64,000 bases of DNA, taken from JAUPVL01 sp964512085 (GTDB taxonomy: Bacteria; Patescibacteriota; Saccharimonadia; CAILAD01; BJGX01). The notes under the pieces are model-generated. The model saw only the letters and a program-made list of their open reading frames with translations, ran no database searches and was not told where the DNA came from. Of this stretch, positions 58,429 to 64,000 are shown one piece after another. The stretch lies in the NCBI GenBank assembly GCA_964512085.1, contig CAZEIU010000002.1:1-64000 (forward strand). The letters run 5' to 3'. Both the position numbers and the translations under genes were made by a program. Position 1 is the stretch's first letter. Each line of letters begins with the position of its first letter.

Positions 58429-60534
58429 ATGGCCGAGGGTAGAGAATCAACTTCTGATGGTGGCGCACCATCAACGGGTCCGGAATCAAATCCGACCTTA
58501 AACGATGAACTAAAAGATATTATACGTTCTAATGGGGGTAGTCCGGAGGATGTCAGCAATTCAAGCTCTGAAGCCAAAGAAACTCCAAAATCTGAGGATA
58601 TATCAAGACCGACGACAGAAGGTATTGAAACATATAGCGAGCACGATAGAAAGGCAGCCATAAGTAAAGCTGTAGAGGATATCGATAAAGAAATTAAAAC
58701 TGCCAGTGGTATTCAAAAAGATTTACTAGAAGTGCAAAAAGAGGCTTTAGAAACTGCTTATTTAAGTAGTGGAGATGGCGAAGCAAAACCAACGGCCGAA
58801 GCTAAAGAAAAAGCCACTCCAGAAGACATAGAGAGAGCCAAGGCTAGAGTATCAGAGCTACAAGAACGTGTAGGCAAGATAAGTACTATGGGCGAAGAGC
58901 CATCCGAAGTCGATGCCGAAGATTTACTACGTTATGTAGAGGCTCAAGAAGAGCTAGCCTCGCTCGATAAGACTAAAAAAGTTGGCCTTACTATTTATCA
59001 GGCTGAGGTTATTAAAGAAGATCTTATTGCAAAAAGAGCTGTAGCTAAATTAGAAGGTAACGCTGAACAAGTAGACGAAATCAACCAAGATCTTACTAAA
59101 ATACGAGGTTATGAACGTAAACTACGAACTGCCGAGAGAAAACAAGAGCCTACTGGCCCTGCGACTGTAGATAGAGATGATGTACGATTTGAAGTAAATG
59201 CTCGTCGGCAAAGTGGCGGTGGTAGTAGACCAGGTCCCGGACAAAGACCACCCGGAGAAGATCCAATAACTGATCCGCCCAGTGAGATACCAGGAGAAGT
59301 ACCGCCAGGAGGTGAGCCACCTAACCAGGACCCTCCAGCCGAAGACCCGCCAGAGAATCCAAGCGGAGAGCCAAGTAACGAACTGACACCAGAAGATGTC
59401 GTAGAACGCTTAAGTGATGAGCTCGACAAGAGAATAAATGATTTTGCCGCGGCTCGTGTTGAAGCCGAAAAGATACTTGCTAGCAGCGAAGATAAAGAAA
59501 GACTTGCTAAAGCTGAAGAAGCCTTAAATGAAGCCTTTAACAACTGGTCTGAAGTCACGGCAATTTACCTTGCTTCGACGCTTCGTGAAAAACAATCCGA
59601 AATTTCAGATATTAATACTAAAAATGCTGTTTTAACACAAGAAGTTCAAGATCTTGAAGAAGCCTTTAGGGTGCCTGGAGGTACGGCAGAGCAAAAGGCT
59701 ATTCAAAGAGAACGGATTGATACCAAAAAGGCCGAAATAGAGGCCAACAAAGCCCGAAAAACACAACTAGAACAAGAAGTTGCCGAAATTGTGGTTGACC
59801 AGGATCGATACTTAGCTCAGAGGTTAGTCGGTGTTCGACAAACTGTTGATAGCAAGATGCTCGAAATTCGTACAAAACAACATCCTAAATTGGTCAAATT
59901 TACTAAATGGATTGAAAAACATCCAATGGTTAAAACTGCAGTTGGCTTGGGTCTCTTAGGGGCCGGCATAGTTGGGGTGACTATTGGCGCACCGGCAGCA
60001 GTCATTGTCGGCATAGGAGTGGCTCGAGCTGGAGTAGCAGCATTTGGTGCCTATACGGCCTCTCGTGGTGCAGGTGAAGTAGTTGGTAATAGGTTTGTCG
60101 GTAGCGAAAACAGTAAGCAAACTATCGAAGAAGAAACAGCAGGTGAGCGCAAACAATCAACTTCGCGTCGTTGGAGTAAACGCGCAGGAGCCGCAGCCGC
60201 AGCATTCGCCGGTATATTTGCTCTTACCCATATGCCTACCGCCAAACCACCAACTAGTACCGGCCAACGTTGGGATACCCTAAACCCATCCGGACGTGGT
60301 GGCGGAAACCCATTACTAGATCAAGCCCGAGCAGAAGGTCTTACGGGTAGCCGATTGCAAGAATCTATGGACCACTTAAGAGGTACAATTTCATATGACT
60401 TATGGCGCAAAATACAAGCGCTTCCTGCTGATAAACAACAGATATATTATGCGCTAACAAACAGAGCACAGAATAATATTAATGGCCCAGTACTAGCAAG
60501 ATTCTTAACTGGCGTATCTAATGGTCAGATATAA
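58429..60534 (+). CDS. Large coiled-coil protein with a glycine-rich membrane hairpin
   Basis: I do not recognise this 701-residue protein. There is no signal peptide. An acidic Ser/Thr-rich head (1-65) is followed by coiled coils (about 70-245) and a Pro/Gly/Glu linker (about 265-315). A second long coiled coil (about 320-490) leads to a GxxxG-type hydrophobic hairpin (about 500-545, VGLGLLGAGIVGVTIG and similar). A basic stretch with a third hydrophobic helix (about 585-602) and a globular end complete it. The layout suggests a membrane-shaping or secretion-related scaffold, but this is inference. It is first in a unit with 60557 and 60919 behind a good promoter, directly after secA. Confidence 0.75.
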   Translation: MAEGRESTSDGGAPSTGPESNPTLNDELKDIIRSNGGSPEDVSNSSSEAKETPKSEDISRPTTEGIETYSEHDRKAAISKAVEDIDKEIKTASGIQKDLLEVQKEALETAYLSSGDGEAKPTAEAKEKATPEDIERAKARVSELQERVGKISTMGEEPSEVDAEDLLRYVEAQEELASLDKTKKVGLTIYQAEVIKEDLIAKRAVAKLEGNAEQVDEINQDLTKIRGYERKLRTAERKQEPTGPATVDRDDVRFEVNARRQSGGGSRPGPGQRPPGEDPITDPPSEIPGEVPPGGEPPNQDPPAEDPPENPSGEPSNELTPEDVVERLSDELDKRINDFAAARVEAEKILASSEDKERLAKAEEALNEAFNNWSEVTAIYLASTLREKQSEISDINTKNAVLTQEVQDLEEAFRVPGGTAEQKAIQRERIDTKKAEIEANKARKTQLEQEVAEIVVDQDRYLAQRLVGVRQTVDSKMLEIRTKQHPKLVKFTKWIEKHPMVKTAVGLGLLGAGIVGVTIGAPAAVIVGIGVARAGVAAFGAYTASRGAGEVVGNRFVGSENSKQTIEEETAGERKQSTSRRWSKRAGAAAAAFAGIFALTHMPTAKPPTSTGQRWDTLNPSGRGGGNPLLDQARAEGLTGSRLQESMDHLRGTISYDLWRKIQALPADKQQIYYALTNRAQNNINGPVLARFLTGVSNGQI

Positions 60535-60556
60535 AAGGTAGAAAGGTAATAAACAA

Positions 60557-60910
60557 ATGGCAACTCAACTAAAAGACGAATTTTTTAAAGACATGGGCAT
60601 AGATGATTTTAGCGAAGAAGAAAAAGTAAATTTTACCGATAATTTCTTGCAAGAACTCAATGCTAGAGTAAATATGCGTTTGCTCGATAAGCTCAGTGAA
60701 GAACAAGCTCAGCAATTAAATAAATTGATAGAGCAAGATGATGATAAAGCTATAGATGATTTTAGACGCAGTGTAATGCCCGATATTGATACCGTAACTG
60801 CCGAAGAATTTGCTAGTCTGCAAAAAGAAATAAAAGACGAAAATAATAACGAAGCTCAAAATAATACGAGTGCAGATGTGCAGCCTGCACCGGTAGTAAA
60901 CGAAAGCTAA
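60557..60910 (+). CDS. Small acidic helical protein (DUF5663-like), 117 aa
   Basis: This is a soluble acidic protein. It resembles the next gene in length and in an N-terminal helix pattern of acidic residues followed by R-V/I-x5-KLSEE (ARVNMRLLDKLSEEQAQQL). From memory this fits the DUF5663 family common in CPR genomes; it has not been verified. RBS GAAAGG. It lies 22 nt after the coiled-coil gene and 8 nt before its paralogue. Confidence 0.7.
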   Translation: MATQLKDEFFKDMGIDDFSEEEKVNFTDNFLQELNARVNMRLLDKLSEEQAQQLNKLIEQDDDKAIDDFRRSVMPDIDTVTAEEFASLQKEIKDENNNEAQNNTSADVQPAPVVNES

Positions 60911-60918
60911 GAGGAAAT

Positions 60919-61272
60919 ATGCTAACCAAAGAACAAATTATCACAAAGCTCGGAATCCAAAACCAAGACGAAAAAACTCAGCAAGATACCCTACAACAAC
61001 TTGCCGATGCTGTGCGTACTAGAATAATGTTTAAAATCTCAGAAAAACTATCCGATGAAAACTTAGATGAACTTGGTGTTATTATCGACTCTGATAAACC
61101 TGATGACCAAAAAGGTCAAGAAATTGATGCCTATGTGGCCTCGCATATCGAGAACTATGATGCTTGGGCTGCCCAAATAGAAGAAGATACCATAAACGAA
61201 ATCGCTAATAATAGAGAGGCAATCCTCGACGAAGTGCAAGCAAAGATGCACTCTACTACGCCAACAGACTAA
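60919..61272 (+). CDS. Small acidic helical protein (DUF5663-like), 117 aa, paralogue
   Basis: This has the same length and layout as the previous gene: RTRIMFKISEKLSDENLDEL matches its KLSEE helix. The C-terminal half differs (HIENYDAWAAQIEEDTINE). Two such paralogues in tandem after a membrane coiled-coil protein suggest a heteromeric complex; this is inference. RBS GAGGAAA. Confidence 0.7.
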   Translation: MLTKEQIITKLGIQNQDEKTQQDTLQQLADAVRTRIMFKISEKLSDENLDELGVIIDSDKPDDQKGQEIDAYVASHIENYDAWAAQIEEDTINEIANNREAILDEVQAKMHSTTPTD

Positions 61273-61309
61273 TTCGAAATAATTGTAAACATAAGCACTA
61301 GTTTTATAC

Positions 61310-61338
61310 TTGACAAACCATAGTATTTGTAGTAGTCT
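61310..61338 (+). promoter_or_regulatory. Promoter of the 61410 gene
   Basis: TTGACA (61310-61315), 17 bp, TAGTCT (61333-61338). The leader contains GGCAATTCGCA (61348-61358), shared with the 33053 leader; ATAAGCA lies upstream of the -35. Confidence 0.55.
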
Positions 61339-61409
61339 CATACAGAAGGCAATTCGCAGAAACTTGTGGGTGGCCATCGTCCTTTGTCAATTGAAAGAAA
61401 GGAAAGAGT

Positions 61410-61994
61410 GTGAGTAACACTCCGCCAGACTTGCAAGGTCTAAATGATGACATTGATCATCTATACGATAATTTGCTCCCTGATATCTGGCAGCGCGTTA
61501 CAGCTCGTGTAAACCTGCCGATGCTTTTTGCAGTATTCTTTGGTTCGTGGTTGGTATTCTACCTTTACATGCGCAATGCAGTGCTCAACTGGCACTGGGA
61601 TTGGGCAATGGGTAACCGTTGCGTCAATCGTGTAATGGATGTCTGTGTAAAGCATCATCACGACGATCTCAATACCAGAGCTGTTATGTATTCGCTTGCA
61701 TTTGCTGCTCTTGTGAGTGCATTCGCAGTCTTGCTAATGAAGCTTAAGCCCGGTAAGGAAGTCTACCGCCCAAGTAATAGCGACAATCGCCCGCAGTCTG
61801 GTAGCCGTACCAACTGGCGTGATCATGTTGCGGTTGCTCGCGAAACCGTCGACGATCATCGTCGTAGGGTGGCTGAGCGTTCTGCGTCGTCTACTTCTTC
61901 GGGATCTACCGATACCTCCCGCGATGAGCTATTGCGTAGAGGAGAAGTGTTCGGCATTGTGCGCCCCAGTACCCAAAATACTTCTACCGAGTAG
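61410..61994 (+). CDS. Two-helix membrane protein with disordered tail, 194 aa
   Basis: I do not recognise this protein. It has an acidic head, two membrane helices (about 37-55 and 92-110) and an outer loop rich in Trp/His/Cys (NWHWDWAMGNRC, CVKHHHDD), which could bind metal. A cytoplasmic Ser/Arg-rich tail follows. The start is a GTG after GAAAGGAAA. GC content (27 of 60 at 61621-61680) is above that of the AT-rich neighbours. Own promoter and strong terminator. Confidence 0.65.
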   Translation: MSNTPPDLQGLNDDIDHLYDNLLPDIWQRVTARVNLPMLFAVFFGSWLVFYLYMRNAVLNWHWDWAMGNRCVNRVMDVCVKHHHDDLNTRAVMYSLAFAALVSAFAVLLMKLKPGKEVYRPSNSDNRPQSGSRTNWRDHVAVARETVDDHRRRVAERSASSTSSGSTDTSRDELLRRGEVFGIVRPSTQNTSTE

Positions 61995-62017
61995 AATTTC
62001 TTTCTTTCATTTTTTAT

Positions 62018-62053
62018 CTTGGGGGAGAGCAATCTCCCCCAAGCATTATTTTT
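62018..62053 (+). terminator. Strong terminator of the 61410 gene
   Basis: Perfect CTTGGGGGAGA/TCTCCCCCAAG stem with a GCAA tetraloop, then CATTATTTTTTT. Confidence 0.9.
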
Positions 62054-62064
62054 TTGAACCAGTA

Positions 62065-62104
62065 ACATTCTCATTTGTCCGATAAAAAGGCAAAATGAGA
62101 ATGT
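62065..62104 (+). repeat. 12-bp perfect inverted repeat in the 62149 leader
   Basis: ACATTCTCATTT (62065-62076) and AAATGAGAATGT (62093-62104) with a 16-nt loop. No T run follows, so it is more likely an operator or RNA hairpin than a terminator. Confidence 0.65.
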
Positions 62105-62148
62105 GTCTTGTCCAAAAGACCTCGAGCCTCTTAAAGGAGGTAAGTACC

Positions 62149-63180
62149 TTGAATGAACAGCGTAGATATGGTGTATTCTTTTTGTTCCTTGCAGGAGCAT
62201 TGATTATTCTATTGGGTGTTACCGGACATCTTCCGACACTGTCTAGTGCTGGCGCAGATGATCCGGGGCCTCGTACTCCAGAGAACTGTACCCATAATGT
62301 AGAGTTTAAGGCTTATGGTGCTCCTTCTGGGAGTCATTTCTTTGGCGCTTCTGTCGAAGGCATTGGCGCCGATAACCAGTATCGGCAGATGCTCGATGAT
62401 CGCTGTGTTGATCCGGTGATGACCGCTGCCCACATGGCATACGAGACACGTATGTGGGGTAATGGCGATGCCGACTTCAATGCTTTGGTGTACAAGTACA
62501 TTAACGATCCTAGTGCGTGGCTACATGATATCAATCAGATGATTGCTTGGGAGTCTGACTGCGATAAAAGTAATCCGACTATGTCTGGTAATTACCAGAC
62601 TCTTGCTCAGAATGTTGGCAGTAATGATTCGGTAGTGCCAACACTATTCCAGACTAGCCCTAGCAGGCCCAGTTTTGAGGTATTGCGTTTGAGTTGCCCC
62701 AACTTCTACGGCTCTGGCCAGGGCAGAGTGCTCAATTTCAAAACAAACTGTCGTTTTCAGCCGGTTGCGGTGAGGTTCCCAGGGATCTCACATGTGCCGA
62801 TTATGCCGACAATTAGGTATACACCACCGAGTGGTCATACCCCAGGCACTAACCCGCCTGGTACCACGCCGACTACAGGGTGTACCCATAACTGTACTAC
62901 TACCAGTACTACACCTACCACTACACCTACGACCGGTTGTCCTACTGGTCCTGATGGTTGTAAGGATCCCACGGTTGGAATTAACAATGACCCTGGTGCA
63001 TGTTCACTAGGGGATTGTGGTCCGAGGCCGGTCAATCCTGAGCCTCCTCCGCCCGACCCAGTACAGCCAACTGCTACTGTAGCGCCGCCTCGCAACCCGC
63101 CGCCGCCTCCGAGCGACCCTGGGCCGACGCAGCCACCTGTTACTTCTACTGTACCTTCTCCGGTGACCGTACCGGAATAA
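62149..63180 (+). CDS. Secreted Pro/Thr-rich protein, 343 aa
   Basis: I do not recognise this protein. It has a signal peptide or anchor (about 8-27, VFFLFLAGALIILLGVTG) and a Cys-containing outer domain (about 40-215). A long low-complexity tail follows, with Thr/Gly/Cys (HNCTTTSTTPTTTPTTGCP), then a Pro-rich end. No LPxTG signal. The start is a TTG 8 nt after AAAGGAGG; an upstream in-frame ATG at 62101 sits inside the inverted repeat and is less likely. GC is high (36 of 60 at 62221-62280) compared with the window. Confidence 0.75.
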   Translation: MNEQRRYGVFFLFLAGALIILLGVTGHLPTLSSAGADDPGPRTPENCTHNVEFKAYGAPSGSHFFGASVEGIGADNQYRQMLDDRCVDPVMTAAHMAYETRMWGNGDADFNALVYKYINDPSAWLHDINQMIAWESDCDKSNPTMSGNYQTLAQNVGSNDSVVPTLFQTSPSRPSFEVLRLSCPNFYGSGQGRVLNFKTNCRFQPVAVRFPGISHVPIMPTIRYTPPSGHTPGTNPPGTTPTTGCTHNCTTTSTTPTTTPTTGCPTGPDGCKDPTVGINNDPGACSLGDCGPRPVNPEPPPPDPVQPTATVAPPRNPPPPPSDPGPTQPPVTSTVPSPVTVPE

Positions 63181-63194
63181 TATATACATTTACT

Positions 63195-63225
63195 ATCCCT
63201 CACCTTCATGGTGAGGGATTTTTAC
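63195..63225 (+). terminator. Terminator of the 62149 gene
   Basis: ATCCCTCACC/GGTGAGGGAT perfect stem with a 5-nt loop, then TTTTTA. Confidence 0.85.
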
Positions 63226-63238
63226 TTTAATCAGACCA

Positions 63239-63267
63239 TTGACAATAAGCATAAGCAGTTATATTAT
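63239..63267 (+). promoter_or_regulatory. Upstream promoter of the 63476 surface gene
   Basis: Perfect TTGACA (63239-63244), 17 bp containing AAGCATAAGC, TATTAT (63262-63267). Confidence 0.75.
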
Positions 63268-63330
63268 TACGTACCAATTAATACTAATAATATGGTCAAA
63301 TAGTAAACATAAAAGATGTAAAATAATCTA

Positions 63331-63359
63331 TTGACATAAGCATATTGATATGCTATTAT
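63331..63359 (+). promoter_or_regulatory. Downstream promoter of the 63476 surface gene
   Basis: Perfect TTGACA (63331-63336), 17 bp containing TAAGCATA and ending TGC, TATTAT (63354-63359). A leader of about 110 nt follows. Confidence 0.8.
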
Positions 63360-63475
63360 ACAACCTGAACGTGTGCTCATTGAAAAATACAAAAAAAGTT
63401 GTAAAGTTTTATTTCAACTACATTTCAAATATTCGTACCAGCTTTATTATTAAGTTCTAACAAAAGGAGTTAGTT

Positions 63476-64000
63476 ATGAAGCTAAAAACCAAAATCATAC
63501 TTGGTACTATTGCTGCAATTGTTGCAGTACTCGTGCCAGCTATGACTATAGCCGGATGGTATCCAGACCGACCACTTAAAAAATGGGAAGGCCCAAATAC
63601 TCCCGGTTTTGATCACGTTACCTTCAACTCATTTTATAATGTTCCAGAAGGTAATGAACAACAGTTTTTTGATGGTAAAAAATGGAACACCACACCAGGT
63701 GGATTCCAAGATCCAATCTCTGTAAAACCAGGCGATGAAATCAAGTTGCGAACCTATGTTCACAACAACGCCGATGGCTCGCTAAATGATGCTGCACACC
63801 AGTATCGTGGAATAGCCCGTGATACCAAGGTAAAAATTAGTTTACCAAACGGAGTTGGTACGAAAATGAACGCTGTGAGTCAAATCTCGGCAAGCAATGC
63901 TCAACCAGGTAGCGTTTTTGACACTACTGAATTTGTGAGTGCTGATGGCACTCCATACAAATTGAGCTATGTGGCTGGTTCTGCTTACGCAGACACTCAC
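63476..64000 (+). CDS. Secreted surface protein, N-terminal part (runs off the window)
   Basis: This is the first 175 codons of a protein with a clear signal peptide (MKLKTKIILGTIAAIVAVLV, cleavage near AMTIAG). The mature part begins WYPDRPLKKWEGPNTPGF and has VTFNSFYNVPEGNEQQFF and a beta-sandwich-like region with SVKPGDEIKLRTYVHNNADG. I believe similar proteins are common in Saccharibacteria and often carry DUF11-like repeats, but this is from memory. RBS AAAGGAG. Two strong promoters suggest heavy expression; a C-terminal sorting signal may lie beyond the window. Confidence 0.8.
   Translation, partial: MKLKTKIILGTIAAIVAVLVPAMTIAGWYPDRPLKKWEGPNTPGFDHVTFNSFYNVPEGNEQQFFDGKKWNTTPGGFQDPISVKPGDEIKLRTYVHNNADGSLNDAAHQYRGIARDTKVKISLPNGVGTKMNAVSQISASNAQPGSVFDTTEFVSADGTPYKLSYVAGSAYADTH

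Noticed and set aside
62149..63180. LPxTG-type anchoring of the Pro-rich secreted protein
   Set aside because: The C-terminus ends in Pro/Val/Thr residues with no hydrophobic helix or basic tail.
1..64000. CRISPR array, IS element or prophage
   Set aside because: No evenly spaced short repeats, transposase, integrase or phage structural genes were seen; the only clear repeats are coding coils in the 21108 gene.
1..64000. UGA read as glycine (as in some CPR lineages)
   Set aside because: trxB, uppS and lysS end properly at UGA, and conserved genes show no in-frame UGA.
1..64000. tRNA, rRNA, tmRNA or RNase P genes
   Set aside because: The longer intergenic stretches were read for cloverleaf or conserved RNA cores and none was found, though small RNAs could be missed by eye.

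Overview
The window looks like a chromosomal segment from a small, low-GC, Gram-positive-like bacterium of the Candidate Phyla Radiation, most probably Candidatus Saccharibacteria (TM7) or a close relative. I infer this from several features together. There is a monoderm wall toolkit: sortase, LPxTG-type sorting signals, an LCP ligase, a Rpf-like muralidase and an M15 peptidase. Many small orphan membrane proteins are present, along with short forms of EF-Ts and HPF, a lysine-tailed SecA and a heliorhodopsin. No amino-acid biosynthesis is visible. UGA is used as a stop (trxB, uppS, lysS), so this is not a UGA-to-glycine CPR lineage. Two 10-N runs (39997-40006 and 50590-50599) are assembly gaps, and each one artificially breaks a gene.

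Layout. 0-4.5 kb: 3' end of ileS, rodA, a secreted nuclease, an orphan, then a two-gene unit of heliorhodopsin plus an unknown W/Y-rich protein. 4.5-8.2 kb: a surface island with a sortase, an LPYTD-anchored secreted protein, an attenuated promoter, a 66-residue LPNTG mini-protein, a processive family-2 glycosyltransferase and two small membrane proteins. 8.2-19.2 kb: a membrane protein, a secreted beta-helix protein, an alpha/beta hydrolase, a DUF2779 nuclease, typA, a RecD-like helicase, a cupin, trxB and rplU. 19.3-28.2 kb: parA-parB, a 977-residue beta-helix surface protein, signal peptidase I, an LCP protein and an HtrA protease. 28.2-34.2 kb (mostly minus strand): prfA-prmC, rpmE, a dual-domain peptidoglycan hydrolase, a coiled-coil protein, a zinc-ribbon protein and a LOG protein. 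34.2-37.2 kb: a DGQHR protein, a 445-residue orphan and a tiny Cys-rich peptide, each with its own promoter and terminator. 37.2-42.8 kb: pyrF-pyrE, a Rpf-like protein, small membrane proteins and an ABC exporter. 42.8-58.3 kb: a dense housekeeping block, rpsB-tsf-frr-uppS-rseP-CPBP-mreBCD-mrdA, then greA, lysS-serS, hpf and secA. 58.4-64 kb: a large coiled-coil membrane protein with two small related proteins, then GC-richer membrane and secreted proteins and the start of a surface protein behind two strong promoters.

The genes form a coherent envelope programme: lipid carrier (uppS), elongasome (mreBCD, mrdA, rodA), wall hydrolases, glycopolymer attachment (LCP), secretion (secA, lepB), anchoring (sortase) and several surface proteins that could mediate contact with a host bacterium.

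Promoters of the -35/17-bp/-10 type are unusually clean here, and several genes appear leaderless. A recurring AAGCATAA-like element lies in or next to promoters of surface and orphan genes. All family assignments were made by reading motifs; no database search was run.
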